Source: Bacillus multifaciens (GTDB lineage: Bacteria; Bacillota; Bacilli; Bacillales; Bacillaceae_G). Taken from it: DNA of 44,986 nt. The notes beneath the pieces were generated by a model. The model did not search any database and was not told the DNA's origin. It was given only the letters and a program-made list of their open reading frames with translations. Below are positions 24,617 through 35,038 of the stretch, piece after piece (positions within the stretch are counted from its first letter, which is position 1; the number at the start of each line of letters is the position of its first letter). Location: NCBI RefSeq assembly GCF_030756675.1, contig NZ_JAVBXD010000035.1, forward strand, positions 1-44,986. The letters are read 5' to 3'. The position numbers and the translations under genes were made by a program.

Positions 24617-24647
24617 AGAAGGAGCTGACCTTAAGGCAGCTCCTTCT
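24617..24647. terminator. Terminator between megL and msrC
   Basis: AGAAGGAGCT (24617-24626) pairs with AGCTCCTTCT (24638-24647), extended by three further pairs with one bulged A and a TTAA loop, between convergent genes. T tracts are weak, so strength is uncertain. Confidence 0.65.
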
Positions 24648-24649
24648 CG

Positions 24650-25129
24650 TTATATATGTTTTAATAAAACCTCGATAAATTTCTCTAAATAGGTTTGATC
24701 AATTTCATCAAAGCGCCCTTTGTTTGGGCTGTCGATGTCTAATACGCCGATGACTTCATTATTTTTGATTAGCGGTATAACGATTTCTGAATTAGAAGCT
24801 GCATCGCAGGCGATATGCCCAGGGAACTTGTGGACATCAGCGACAAGTTGTGTCGTTTTCGTTTCTGCTGCTACGCCGCATACGCCGCGGCCAAATGGAA
24901 TACGAACGCAAGCTGGTAATCCTTGAAATGGTCCAAGTACGAGCTGATTTCCTTCTGTTACATAAAAACCTACCCAGTTAATATCTTGCAAAAACACATT
25001 GAGTAAAGCAGATGCATTTGCTAAGTTAGCTACTACATTTGATTCGCCTGTTAATAGAGCATCGAGTTGTTTTATCACTGTGCTGTATTGTTCCTCACGT
25101 GTACCTGTATATTCTTCTGCTGTGAACAT
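24650..25129 (-). CDS. msrC: Free methionine-(R)-sulfoxide reductase, GAF domain
   Basis: A 159-residue single GAF-domain enzyme that reduces free (not protein-bound) methionine-R-sulfoxide. The three family cysteines are present: C74 (LPACVRIPFG), C84 (GRGVCGVAAE) and C108 (GHIACDAAS); their spacing matches E. coli fRMsr (84/94/118). The remaining GAF motif ends with SEIVIPL and GVLDIDSP. This is B. subtilis YtsP by family and position. It is divergent from refZ, and the approximately 175-bp gap holds both promoters. Confidence 0.92.
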   Translation of the reverse strand: MFTAEEYTGTREEQYSTVIKQLDALLTGESNVVANLANASALLNVFLQDINWVGFYVTEGNQLVLGPFQGLPACVRIPFGRGVCGVAAETKTTQLVADVHKFPGHIACDAASNSEIVIPLIKNNEVIGVLDIDSPNKGRFDEIDQTYLEKFIEVLLKHI

Positions 25130-25306
25130 GGAAACGCCGCCCTTTCTGTAGGTTAGTGTAAAATCATTGCAAAATAAGCTATAATTCGCAAGACTTTGTC
25201 GATAGAAAATTAAAGGAATTTGTCTTAAAAGTCAAGAAATTTACATCAAGTTCAATTAATCGTGCTTTTATTGCCCGCGAACAGCGGGATGAAAAGGAGT
25301 GAGTGT

Positions 25307-25945
25307 ATGACACAGGCGAGACAGAAGATCATCGACGCAGCAATTTCACTATTTTATGCGAAAGGCTATAATGGTACATCAGTGCGTGACATAGCGAAAC
25401 AAGCAGATGTCAATGCTGCAAATATCTCCTATTATTTTTCCGGAAAACAAGGATTACTGGAACAGTTGGTAACAGACTTTTTAGAGGGCTATTTACGTAT
25501 TGTTGAAATGAAATTTGAACAGCGAAATTTTTTGTCTGCAAAAGAAGTAATATTTCAGATGGTGAGAAATATTTTACAATATCAGTTTGAGCGAAGAGAA
25601 CTTACTCGTTTTTTCTACAGAGAACTTTCGTTAGATAGCACATTAATTCGCGAAATCATGACGATTTACTTTTCAAAAGAGAGATACTATATGGAGCAAC
25701 TCATTAGACAAGGGCAAGAAAATAAAGAATTTCAAAATGTATCATTTACGATGTTTATGACGCAGTTAAAGGGAATGATCAGTATGCCGTATTTATATCC
25801 ACAATATATATCAGAAGTGCTGCATTCCTTTCCGTCAGAAATCTTTTTTATTGAAATGTATATGAAGGAAGTAGAGCAGTGGATGGAGCAAACTCTTTGT
25901 ACAGAGCATTTACAATATCCTCTGCCGAGAGCGGCGTATGTATAA
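25307..25945 (+). CDS. refZ: TetR-family DNA-binding protein RefZ
   Basis: A 212-residue TetR-family protein. The N-terminal helix-turn-helix is clear (TSVRDIAKQADVNAANISYY, residues 26-45), followed by a helical ligand/dimer domain with two clusters of aromatic residues. Family and position (between msrC/ytsP and ezrA) match B. subtilis RefZ (YttP), a sporulation-associated factor that binds sites near oriC and influences Z-ring position and chromosome capture. AAAAGGAG selects the ATG at 25307. A short hairpin (CCCGC-GAACA-GCGGG, 25274-25288) lies just upstream of the ribosome binding site. A TATAAT at 25180-25185 is the probable -10. Confidence 0.85.
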   Translation: MTQARQKIIDAAISLFYAKGYNGTSVRDIAKQADVNAANISYYFSGKQGLLEQLVTDFLEGYLRIVEMKFEQRNFLSAKEVIFQMVRNILQYQFERRELTRFFYRELSLDSTLIREIMTIYFSKERYYMEQLIRQGQENKEFQNVSFTMFMTQLKGMISMPYLYPQYISEVLHSFPSEIFFIEMYMKEVEQWMEQTLCTEHLQYPLPRAAYV

Positions 25946-25962
25946 AAAAAATCAAAAAACGT

Positions 25963-26003
25963 AAAGCAGCTTGTTGCCAATATGTATGGGAATAAGCTGT
26001 TTT
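25963..26003 (+). terminator. Terminator of refZ
   Basis: AAAGCAGCTT (25963-25972) pairs with AAGCTGTTTT (25994-26003) with one G-T pair, followed by more Ts. The loop is long (21 nt). Confidence 0.65.
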
Positions 26004-26330
26004 TATTTGTTTTTTATAAAGTGGTATCTTCTTTTTGAAATTCTAACATAGTAGTATAACTATAATGTGATATTAATGTTTTTGTTTTGAAAGAAAATAG
26101 AGGTTTTTAGTCATTATAATTTTGGAGTTTGAGTTGTGTACGGAATTGACTTAAAAATAGTAAATTCTTTCATGAAATTTTTCGAAAAACTAGGCCAAAA
26201 ACATATAATTACATGGTATGATTAATACATTGCTAGTTGTTAAATATGGGGGATTTCCCTTTTCTTACATAACGCCTTCCATTTTTAAAAACGGAACGGA
26301 CAAAAAACAGATAAATAGGAGGCATTTTGA
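26004..26330 (+). other. Intergenic region upstream of ezrA
   Basis: AT-rich region of about 330 bp with several TATAAT-like sequences (26115-26120, 26204-26209, and TGG-TATGAT at 26214-26222) but no -35/-10 pair with good spacing. No ORF or strong hairpin is seen. It presumably holds the ezrA promoter. Confidence 0.4.
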
Positions 26331-28040
26331 ATGGATTCAATCTTGACAATCGTTGTCATCATCGTGAGTGCTATCTTGCTCTTCCTCATCGTAGAGCTTG
26401 TGATGAGAAATCGTTTATATAAAGATATCGAAGCACTAGGGCAATGGCAAAAAGAAATTAAAGATAAGCCTGTAGCGGATGAACTGAAGCGAGTGAAAGA
26501 GCTGAAAATGACTGGACAAACAGAAGAGCTGTTTGAAAAATGGCGCAATGAATGGGATGAAATTGTCGCTAATATTCTTCCGAAAGCAGAAAAAGAATTA
26601 GAAAGCGCCCAAAAATTTGCCGCGCAATTTTCCTTCCGAAAAGCAAAACATTCAATTAATGAATCCATTAGTAGTTTAGATGAAGCAGATCATCGAATTA
26701 TGGATATTTTAAATGAGCTGCAAGAATTGTTGGAAAGCTATGAGAAAAACAATTCAGAGATTGAGCAGTTACGTGATACATATCGCAGTTTGAAAAAGAG
26801 CGTGCTTGCTCATCGTCATATGTTTGGCGCAGCCGAGAAGAAAATTGAAGGGCTGCTTGATGATGGGTCAAATAAATTTCAAACGTTTGAAGAAGCAACA
26901 CAAAATGGAGATTACTTAAAAGCGCGTGAAATTGTGGTGAGTTTAGAAGAAGGACTAGCGCATTTGGAAGTAATTGTGCATGAAGTACCAGAATTATTAG
27001 TAGAATGTCAAACGACACTTCCGGTGCAATTAGAAGATTTATCACAAGGTCACGACGATATGAAAAAACAAGGTTATGTACTAAATCATTTGGAAATCCC
27101 AAAAGAAGTAAGAGAGATGGACAAACAATTGCAAATGTGCCTTGCTGATTTAGAATCTCTACACGTAGTAGAAGCGCAAGAAAAAATGGAAGTTTTAAAA
27201 GGAAATCTTGATGCGTTATATGAACAATTAGAGTTAGAAGTAAGAGCAAAACATTATGTTGAACAGCAGTCGGTAACTGTATACGAAGATTTAGAGACAA
27301 TTCGAGAAGAAGCGCTGGAAACGAAAGCAGAAACACAATTTGTGAAACAAAGTTATCAATTACAGGATAGAGATATCGAATCTCAAAAAGTGGTTGAAAA
27401 ACAGATGCACATTTTAATGAAGCGTTTTGAAGTGTTGCAGCTTCGCATTGCAGAGCAAGATATCGCATTTTCTGTCATTCGAGAAGAATTAGAAGAAATT
27501 TATGAGCAATGTGAAACGTTAAAAGTAATTCATGATGAGTACAAAGACATGCTGCAAATGATGCGTAAAGATGAGTTTGAAGCGCGTGAGGCTTTAAAAG
27601 AAATGCGCCATACACTGATGGAATCAAAGCGGATGATGCAAAAATCAAATTTACCAGGTTTGCCAGATAGTATCGTAGCGGAATTGCAAAATGGACAACA
27701 AGCAATGCATAGTGTGTATGAGCAACTCGAATTAAAACCGCTTGATATGGGCGCAGTGAATCGCACACTAGAAGAAGCGGTAGCGATTGTAAATGGTGTT
27801 CACGAAGCAACGCAAGAGTTAATTGAACAAGCATATTTAGTAGAAAAATTAATTCAGTACGGTAATCGTTATCGTAGTCACGATGATATGCTGGCGAAAA
27901 GTTTAGATAACGCTGAGCAACTGTTCCGTGAATATGAATATGATGCAGCTCTAGAACAAGCCGCTTCTGTATTAGAGCAAATTGAACCAGGAATCGTGCA
28001 AAAAATTGCTGAATTTGTTGATTTAGAACAAACTCCTTAA
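26331..28040 (+). CDS. ezrA: Septation ring formation regulator EzrA
   Basis: A 569-residue membrane-anchored, spectrin-like helical protein that limits FtsZ ring assembly and supports division and cell-wall synthesis. One N-terminal membrane helix (about residues 3-25) is followed by long coiled-coil repeats over the rest of the chain. The conserved QNR-type patch near the C-terminus is visible as QYGNRYRS. The length is close to B. subtilis EzrA (562 aa). AGGAGGCATTTTGA precedes the ATG. It lies between refZ and the desulfurase-thiI pair, the order I recall for B. subtilis. Confidence 0.95.
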   Translation: MDSILTIVVIIVSAILLFLIVELVMRNRLYKDIEALGQWQKEIKDKPVADELKRVKELKMTGQTEELFEKWRNEWDEIVANILPKAEKELESAQKFAAQFSFRKAKHSINESISSLDEADHRIMDILNELQELLESYEKNNSEIEQLRDTYRSLKKSVLAHRHMFGAAEKKIEGLLDDGSNKFQTFEEATQNGDYLKAREIVVSLEEGLAHLEVIVHEVPELLVECQTTLPVQLEDLSQGHDDMKKQGYVLNHLEIPKEVREMDKQLQMCLADLESLHVVEAQEKMEVLKGNLDALYEQLELEVRAKHYVEQQSVTVYEDLETIREEALETKAETQFVKQSYQLQDRDIESQKVVEKQMHILMKRFEVLQLRIAEQDIAFSVIREELEEIYEQCETLKVIHDEYKDMLQMMRKDEFEAREALKEMRHTLMESKRMMQKSNLPGLPDSIVAELQNGQQAMHSVYEQLELKPLDMGAVNRTLEEAVAIVNGVHEATQELIEQAYLVEKLIQYGNRYRSHDDMLAKSLDNAEQLFREYEYDAALEQAASVLEQIEPGIVQKIAEFVDLEQTP

Positions 28041-28058
28041 TTGATTAAGGGGTTTGTT
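28027..28058 (+). terminator. Terminator of ezrA
   Basis: AACAAACTCCTTAA (28027-28040) pairs with TTAAGGGGTTTGTT (28045-28058) with one mismatch/wobble, then a T run. The stop codon is part of the left arm. Confidence 0.8.
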
Positions 28059-28098
28059 TTTTGTGTAAATAACTTTTGTATGCATTATGGTGTAATAT

Positions 28099-28301
28099 TG
28101 CTATAATGAATAGCGGAATATGGAGCGTTTTTTTTCGTTGAAAGCAGAAAAGCATACTTCCGCTTTAATGACGGAAACTATGAGCAGGCTTAGCGGAAAC
28201 GCATGAATGTATGATATGATTATCCCGCTACGAAGATCTTTCTCGTAAAGTAAAGAAGTTTCACTTTAGGGGATTTCGATATCGGTGAAAGGGGAATAAC
28301 G
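28099..28301 (+). promoter_or_regulatory. Extended -10 promoter and structured leader before the desulfurase
   Basis: TGC-TATAAT at 28099-28107 is an extended -10. The roughly 190-nt leader holds AGCGGAA at 28112-28118, TTCCGCT at 28158-28164 and AGCGGAA again at 28192-28198, so the middle arm can pair with either outer one. CATAC next to the middle arm pairs with TATG after the first; GCGTTT (28125-28130) can pair with AAACGC (28197-28202). No known riboswitch class is recognised. Confidence 0.45.
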
Positions 28302-29444
28302 ATGATTTACTTTGATAATAGTGCGACGACAAAGCCGTACCCGGAAGCCTTACAATCTTATGTGACAGTTGCAGGAAAGTATTTTGGAAATCCTTCTTCT
28401 ATTCATTCCCTTGGAGGAGAATCAGAGCGTTTATTAACGCAATCACGTACGATTGCTGCTCAGCTTCTTCGCGTAAAGCCTTCAGAAATTGTCTTTACAT
28501 CTGGAGGAACGGAAGGAAATAACCTTGCAATTAAGGGGATTGCGATGAGAAATCGCGCCCGTGGTAAACATATGATTACAACAAACATTGAACACGCTTC
28601 TGTGTTTGAAGCATATAAGCAGCTAGAAAACCGTGGTTTTGACGTTACATATTTGCCGGTAAATGAAAATGGTGTTGTATCAGTTGAAGATGTGAAACGT
28701 GCTCTTCGAGATGACACTATTCTTGTTTCTATGATTCACGTCAATAACGAAACAGGTGCGATTCAGCCTGTTGATGAAGTTGGAAAGTTATTAGCGAACT
28801 ACCCGAAAGTACGATTCCATGTCGATCATGTACAAGGAATTGGAAAAGCACCGCTTGATTTGCATGAAAGTCATATTGATCTTTGCACAATTTCGGGACA
28901 TAAGTTCCATAGTGTAAAAGGAACAGGACTTCTATTTGTTCGTGATGGTGTAAGGCTCGATCCAGTTTTATCGGGTGGTGGACAAGAGTTGCGTTACCGT
29001 TCTGGTACAGAAAACTTGCCAGGAATTGTAGCGATGATCAAAGCTTTGCGAATGACTTTAGAAAAACAGTCCGAAAATACGGTGCATCTTCGTGCGTTAA
29101 AAGAAGAACTCATTCGTATGTTTAAGGGTATGAAGGATGTTACAATTAATACGCCGAAAGAACATACGGCACCGCATATTTTAAATGTATCATTTGTGGG
29201 ATTAAAGCCAGAAATTGTTGTGCATGCTTTGGAAGAACGTGATGTGTATGTGTCAACAAAATCTGCTTGTTCTTCAAGAGCAAACGAAGTAAGCCACGTT
29301 TTACTAGCGATGGGCTTGCCGCATGCGGTAGCAGAAAGTGCAATTCGTATTAGTTTAACTGCGGAAAATACGTTGGAAGAAGTAAAACAATTCGAAGGAA
29401 TTATAAAAGAAACATTGCCAAAATTATATGAAGTGATGAGGTAA
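28302..29444 (+). CDS. Cysteine desulfurase (NifS/IscS type, partner of ThiI)
   Basis: A 380-residue class V PLP aminotransferase that takes sulfur from cysteine and carries it as a persulfide. PLP-binding K201 is in SGHKFHS, and the persulfide cysteine C323 lies in the mobile loop STKSACSSR. The N-terminal YFDNSATTKP is typical. In B. subtilis the gene at this position is nifZ, which serves ThiI directly. Here the stop is 6 nt before thiI, supporting the same pairing. The leader upstream is unusually long and structured. Confidence 0.93.
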   Translation: MIYFDNSATTKPYPEALQSYVTVAGKYFGNPSSIHSLGGESERLLTQSRTIAAQLLRVKPSEIVFTSGGTEGNNLAIKGIAMRNRARGKHMITTNIEHASVFEAYKQLENRGFDVTYLPVNENGVVSVEDVKRALRDDTILVSMIHVNNETGAIQPVDEVGKLLANYPKVRFHVDHVQGIGKAPLDLHESHIDLCTISGHKFHSVKGTGLLFVRDGVRLDPVLSGGGQELRYRSGTENLPGIVAMIKALRMTLEKQSENTVHLRALKEELIRMFKGMKDVTINTPKEHTAPHILNVSFVGLKPEIVVHALEERDVYVSTKSACSSRANEVSHVLLAMGLPHAVAESAIRISLTAENTLEEVKQFEGIIKETLPKLYEVMR

Positions 29445-30662
<1,218 letters not shown>

Positions 30663-30686
30663 AACCATAAATTACCATTAAAAAAT

Positions 30687-30717
30687 ATGTATGAAGCTAT
30701 ATGGTTTATCACACTCT
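30687..30717 (+). promoter_or_regulatory. SigG-type promoter of sspA
   Basis: TGTATG (30687-30692), an 18-bp spacer and CACTCTA (30711-30717) match the SigG pattern TGMATR-N17-18-CATWMTA with one mismatch in each box. This fits forespore expression of an SASP gene. Confidence 0.6.
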
Positions 30718-30741
30718 ATACTCACAAGGAGGTGATACCAT

Positions 30742-30936
30742 ATGGCAAACACAAGTAAATTAGCAGTTGCTGGTGCGCAAGCTGCTTTAGATCAAATGAA
30801 ATACGAAATCGCTCAAGAGTTCGGTGTACAACTTGGACCAGATTCAACATCTCGTGCTAACGGATCTGTTGGTGGTGAAATCACAAAACGTTTAGTTTCA
30901 ATGGCTGAACAACAATTAGGCGGTTTCCAACGATAA
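30742..30936 (+). CDS. sspA: Alpha/beta-type small acid-soluble spore protein
   Basis: A 64-residue SASP that coats spore DNA and protects it from UV and heat, then is degraded at germination as an amino-acid source. The two conserved blocks are present: [13 protein letters not shown], with the GPR protease site at E-I-A, and [40 protein letters not shown] before the ATG is a near-perfect ribosome binding site. A position downstream of thiI matches B. subtilis sspA. Several paralogues exist in the B. cereus group, so the symbol rests on synteny. Confidence 0.95.
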   Translation: MANTSKLAVAGAQAALDQMKYEIAQEFGVQLGPDSTSRANGSVGGEITKRLVSMAEQQLGGFQR

Positions 30937-30957
30937 CAACTATATATAATGGCTTAG

Positions 30958-30987
30958 AGAGAGCGGGATTTCCCGCTCTTTCTTTTT
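30958..30987 (+). terminator. Terminator of sspA
   Basis: GAGAGAGCGGG pairs with CCCGCTCTTTC around an ATTT loop, then a T run to 30987. Confidence 0.85.
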
Positions 30988-31078
30988 GTTGTTTTCTGTC
31001 AAAAAATAAGAGAAAACATCTACTATTGTAGCCAATTGGTCAAAATATAAACAAATTTGTCAAAAGAAGATAGTTTAA

Positions 31079-31093
31079 AATTTACAGAAAATT
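31079..31093 (+). promoter_or_regulatory. CodY box upstream of the acyl-CoA ligase gene
   Basis: AATTTACAGAAAATT matches the CodY consensus AATTTTCWGAAAATT at 14 of 15 positions, the best match seen in the window. It lies about 45 bp before the start, next to TATATT/TATTAT -10 candidates (31095-31102). This predicts repression by CodY when branched-chain amino acids and GTP are plentiful. Confidence 0.6.
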
Positions 31094-31137
31094 CTATATT
31101 ATTAAAGAGAGGATGGATAAAATAAAGGGGGAAGAGT

Positions 31138-32724
31138 ATGAACCGGGAAGAGCTATTAGCGCCGCCGATGTATAATTTAGTCGAAGAAATGGAGCGTTAT
31201 GCACATGAGCCAAATAGGCTTGCACTTATTTGGCAAGATGATCAAGGGAATAAAAGGGAAGTCACATACGGAGAATTGTTACAAGGAGCGAATAAAATTG
31301 GAAACGCTTTTATAAAAAGCGGTCTGCAAAAAGGGGACAAGCTTCTTATTATGATGCCGCGTCTTATTGAAACATATATGACGTATATTGCTGCGATTAA
31401 AGCGGGGTTTGTTGTTATTCCGAGTTCAGAAATGCTGCGCAAAAAAGATATTGAATACCGAATCGAGCATGGAGAAGTAAAAGCGATTGTAAGCTATGAA
31501 CCGTATGTAGGACAATTCGATGGAATTGAAGCAGTGCATTCTCTTCATAAATTTGTATTAAGCGAAAAACCGCTAGAAGGATGGAAGAATATACAGTACG
31601 CGCTTAACACAGAGAGCGCTGTATTAGAAATGGCAGAGACAAAGTGTGATGATATGGTGTTCTTATCGTATACATCTGGAACGACGGGCAATCCGAAGGG
31701 CGTTGTACATACGCATGCTTGGGCGTATGCTCATCTTCGTACGAGCGCTGCAAATTGGTTAGCAATTGAAGAGAATGATGTTGTATGGGCAACAGCAAGT
31801 CCAGGGTGGCAAAAATGGGTGTGGAGTCCGTTTCTTGCGACGCTCGGTTCAGGTGCAACGGGATTTGTGTACCATGGGAAATTTGATCCGGAAACATATT
31901 TACAGTTATTAAGTGATAACAAAGTAAATGTACTATGCTGTACGCCAACTGAATATCGTTTAATGGCGAAAGTGGAAAACTTACAGCGGTATGATCTCTC
32001 TTCCTTGCATAGTGCGGTTTCAGCAGGAGAGCCATTAAACAGAGAGGTTATTAATACATTCCGAAATTATTTTCATATAACGGTTCGTGATGGATATGGT
32101 CAAACAGAAAATACATTGCTAGTTGGCGTATTAAAAGGAATGGAAATAAAACCTGGTTCGATGGGAAAACCGACGCCGGGCAATCAAGTTGATATTGTAG
32201 ATGAAGATGGTAAGCCAGTTCTTCCGGGAGAAGTAGGAGATATTGCAGTACATGTGAAAACACCGGCTTTATTTAAACAATACTATAAAGATTCAGAGCG
32301 TACGGCTATGCAATTTCGCGGTGATTATTACATTACAGGTGATCAGGCTAAAAAGGATGAAGATGGCTACTTTTGGTTTGAGGGGCGCGGCGACGATATA
32401 ATTATTAGCTCCGGCTATACAATCGGACCGTTCGAAGTGGAAGATGCACTAGTCAAACATCCATACGTCAGAGAATGTGCGGTTGTGGCAAGTCCAGATG
32501 AAATACGAGGAAATATCGTAAAAGCCTTTATCGTGTTAAAAGAAAATATTGATGAGAAAGACAGTACGTTAATCCCGCTCTTGCAAGAGCATGTGAAAGA
32601 ATTAACGGCGCCTTATAAATACCCGCGTAAAATTGAATTTGTGAAAGAATTGCCAAAAACGATTTCCGGTAAAATTCGCCGCGTGGAGCTGCGAAAACGT
32701 GAAATGGAACTGGCTTCAAAGTAA
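31138..32724 (+). CDS. AMP-forming acyl-CoA ligase (YtcI-like)
   Basis: A 528-residue ANL-superfamily ligase related to, but distinct from, acsA. Motifs are YTSGTTGNPKG near residue 178, the DGYGQTENT adenylate motif, ITGDQAKKDEDGYFWFEGRG and C-terminal PKTISGKIRR with catalytic K512. The PGSMGKPTPG region and overall length fit the medium/branched short-chain acyl-CoA synthetase group; by position it corresponds to B. subtilis YtcI. The substrate is not shown by sequence; a near-perfect CodY box upstream suggests a link to branched-chain amino-acid or fatty-acid metabolism. K512 lies in the same SGK context as the acetylated lysine of AcsA. AAAGGGGGAAG lies before the ATG. Confidence 0.88.
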   Translation: MNREELLAPPMYNLVEEMERYAHEPNRLALIWQDDQGNKREVTYGELLQGANKIGNAFIKSGLQKGDKLLIMMPRLIETYMTYIAAIKAGFVVIPSSEMLRKKDIEYRIEHGEVKAIVSYEPYVGQFDGIEAVHSLHKFVLSEKPLEGWKNIQYALNTESAVLEMAETKCDDMVFLSYTSGTTGNPKGVVHTHAWAYAHLRTSAANWLAIEENDVVWATASPGWQKWVWSPFLATLGSGATGFVYHGKFDPETYLQLLSDNKVNVLCCTPTEYRLMAKVENLQRYDLSSLHSAVSAGEPLNREVINTFRNYFHITVRDGYGQTENTLLVGVLKGMEIKPGSMGKPTPGNQVDIVDEDGKPVLPGEVGDIAVHVKTPALFKQYYKDSERTAMQFRGDYYITGDQAKKDEDGYFWFEGRGDDIIISSGYTIGPFEVEDALVKHPYVRECAVVASPDEIRGNIVKAFIVLKENIDEKDSTLIPLLQEHVKELTAPYKYPRKIEFVKELPKTISGKIRRVELRKREMELASK

Positions 32725-32740
32725 TATACACTTCACTCTG

Positions 32741-32774
32741 CCCAATTCTATCCGAATGGAATTGGGTTTTTTGT
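32741..32774 (+). terminator. Terminator of the acyl-CoA ligase gene
   Basis: CCCAATTC (32741-32748) pairs with GAATTGGG (32759-32766), then a T tract. Confidence 0.85.
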
Positions 32775-32857
32775 TTTATGGGAGAGAGTGTTTTATAATC
32801 TTATTATAAGAAAATTAAGATAATATTTTTATGATGGGAAAATTGGGGGTAGAGAGA

Positions 32858-33430
32858 ATGTATGGCGTAATTGCTTTATTTGATGAAGCAGTAGAAAAAG
32901 AAATACATACAGTATGGGATGAATTGTGTAGAAACGACATTTCTTATTATTCTAAAGAGGTTCCTGATAGAAGACCACATATTACCATTGCTAGCTATCA
33001 AAATGTTGAACAAGAATCTTTTATAGAAGACATGAATCGAGTTTTACAAGAGACGAGTAGCATTCCTATAACGCTAAGCACATTGGGAACATTTTTAGCA
33101 TCTAAGACAGTATTTCTTTCGCCTGAACCTACGAAAACGTTATTGGATTTTCATCGCAATTTCCATGAGAAAATGAAAACATATAGCGATCATTCATCTT
33201 CGTTATATCTTCCTGACAATTGGATCCCGCATTGCACAATTGCTAATCACTTAACGGAAGAAAAATTTCATGAAGCTTTTCGATATTGTACAAATAGAAT
33301 AGAGAAAATACATGCGGTTATTAGGGAAATTGCTCTAATAAAAGTAGAATATAAAAATGAAAAATGTGTGAATGCACCTATTATTTTTTCGAAAAGGTTA
33401 AGGGGTGTCACAAGCAATGTTTATAGCTAA
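32858..33430 (+). CDS. 2H phosphoesterase (2'-5' RNA ligase-like)
   Basis: A 190-residue 2H-superfamily protein with both catalytic motifs: H41-I-T43 (RRPHITIASY) and H125-C-T127 (WIPHCTIANH). Members hydrolyse or ligate 2',3'-cyclic or 2'-5' phosphodiesters in RNA or nucleotides, or cyclic phosphate metabolites. The exact substrate is unknown. The first 9 in-frame codons from 32831 were excluded because GGGGGTAG lies just upstream of the ATG at 32858. It ends 19 bp before the YtcJ gene, so the two may form an operon. Confidence 0.85.
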   Translation: MYGVIALFDEAVEKEIHTVWDELCRNDISYYSKEVPDRRPHITIASYQNVEQESFIEDMNRVLQETSSIPITLSTLGTFLASKTVFLSPEPTKTLLDFHRNFHEKMKTYSDHSSSLYLPDNWIPHCTIANHLTEEKFHEAFRYCTNRIEKIHAVIREIALIKVEYKNEKCVNAPIIFSKRLRGVTSNVYS

Positions 33431-33449
33431 TCAAAATGGGGGAGAAAAA

Positions 33450-35012
33450 ATGGGAGAACTTTGGCATGGCGGAAAGATTTATACGATGGAAGAAGAATGC
33501 GCGGTCGTAGAAGCAGTTTACGTAGAAAACGGTAAAATTATTGCTGTTGGAAAGAAAGAAGAACTAGAGGCACGGTATCAGCCGAAACAGTTCTTCAATT
33601 TAGAAGGGAAAATAACGCTCCCTGGTTTTGTTGATAGCCATATGCATCTTATTGGACACGGAGAACGATTACTTCGCTTAGATTTATCAGCATGCACATC
33701 TTATCTGGAAGTACTAAACCTTGTCGCGGAGCGAGTGAAAATAACGAAGCAAGGAGAATGGATTGTTGGCGAGGGCTGGAATGAAAACAATTTTACAGAT
33801 CGAAAAGATGTACATAAACGGGATTTAGATGATTTGTCACGCCAGCATCCTATTTTATTAAAACGAGTTTGCCGTCATGTAATGTTGGTGAACTCTTATA
33901 TTCTTGAGAAAGCTGAAATTATGCAAGGTAGGGAAAATCCAAAAGGCGGGAAAATTGGCCGCGATCAACATGGTGAATTTACAGGATTATTGTATGAACA
34001 AGCGCAAGATTTAATCGCTCCTATTCTACCAAACATCGATGCAGATTATTTAACAAAGGCACTGCAAACCGCAATTCAAGATTGTTGGAAATATGGGCTA
34101 GTTGGCGGCCATACAGAAGACTTAAACTACTATGGTGGTTTTCAAAAAACATACAATGCCTTTACGGAAGTGATTCGAGATTTACCGTTTAAAGCACATC
34201 TTCTTGTTCATCATGAAGTAGCGCACGAACGTGAGCAATATGAGAATACACATTATATTGAATTTGGAGCGATGAAAATCTTTTCGGATGGTTCCTTTGG
34301 CGGACGAACGGCGCTACTTAGCGAACCGTATGAAGATGCAAAAGAAACGAATGGCGTTGCTATTTTTTCCCGTGCTGAACTTGCGGAACTCGTTAAACAA
34401 GCACGAGAATTTCGTATGCCTGTCGCAATTCATACAATTGGTGATCTATCACTTGAATATGTAATCGATGCGCTTGAAATGCATCCGCCAAAAGAAGGGC
34501 AGCGGGACCGCATTATTCACTGTCAGCTTGCGCGTGAAGAGTTAATCCAGCGCATGAAGAAGCTCCCGGCAATTTTAGATATTCAGCCTGTCTTCGTTTC
34601 TTCTGACTTTCCATCTGTTATTGAAAAGTTAGGAGAGCGGCGTCTTCGGTATGCATATGCATGGAAAACGCTCCTTGCTGCTGGTTTACACTGTGCGGGC
34701 GGTTCAGATGCACCAATCGAGCAGGTGAATCCGCTTTTAGGTATATATAGCGCTGTAACAAGAAAGAGCTTTGTGGATGGAAACTGTTACATGCCAAAAG
34801 AAAGGTTAACAGTATTTGAAGCTATTTCACTTTTCACAACAGGAAGCGCATATGCGATTGGAAAAGAAGAGAACCGCGGGAAAATTGCAGCGGGGTATGA
34901 GGCAGACTTCACTATATTGGCTAAAGATATATTTAACGTGCAAGAAGAGGGAATAAAAGAGCTAAACGTTATGATGACGGTTGTAGATGGTGAGGTAGTA
35001 TACAAGAAATAA
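33450..35012 (+). CDS. ytcJ: YtcJ-type metal-dependent amidohydrolase
   Basis: A 520-residue amidohydrolase_3 (YtcJ-like) enzyme. The metal motif H64-M-H66 is in VDSHMHLIGHGE; later metal or substrate motifs are FSDGSFGGRTALL, AIHTIGDLSLE, IIHCQLA and GGSDAPIEQVNPLLGIYSAV. A composite beta domain formed by both ends (GGKIYTMEEE and ADFTILAKDIF) is typical. The family hydrolyses C-N bonds in N-substituted amides; the physiological substrate is unknown. GGGGGAG at 33438-33444 selects the ATG at 33450. It converges on NAD kinase. Confidence 0.9.
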   Translation: MGELWHGGKIYTMEEECAVVEAVYVENGKIIAVGKKEELEARYQPKQFFNLEGKITLPGFVDSHMHLIGHGERLLRLDLSACTSYLEVLNLVAERVKITKQGEWIVGEGWNENNFTDRKDVHKRDLDDLSRQHPILLKRVCRHVMLVNSYILEKAEIMQGRENPKGGKIGRDQHGEFTGLLYEQAQDLIAPILPNIDADYLTKALQTAIQDCWKYGLVGGHTEDLNYYGGFQKTYNAFTEVIRDLPFKAHLLVHHEVAHEREQYENTHYIEFGAMKIFSDGSFGGRTALLSEPYEDAKETNGVAIFSRAELAELVKQAREFRMPVAIHTIGDLSLEYVIDALEMHPPKEGQRDRIIHCQLAREELIQRMKKLPAILDIQPVFVSSDFPSVIEKLGERRLRYAYAWKTLLAAGLHCAGGSDAPIEQVNPLLGIYSAVTRKSFVDGNCYMPKERLTVFEAISLFTTGSAYAIGKEENRGKIAAGYEADFTILAKDIFNVQEEGIKELNVMMTVVDGEVVYKK

Positions 35013-35037
35013 AGGCGGCACATGCCGCCTTTATTTC
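35011..35037. terminator. Bidirectional terminator between ytcJ and nadF
   Basis: AAAGGCGGC (35011-35019) pairs with GCCGCCTTT (35024-35032) across an ACAT loop, beginning at the ytcJ stop. Confidence 0.8.
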
Positions 35038-35038
35038 T

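Noticed and set aside
26698-27468. 256-residue minus-strand ORF inside ezrA
   Set aside because: It is a shadow of the coiled-coil codon pattern of ezrA, Leu-rich with no start signals.
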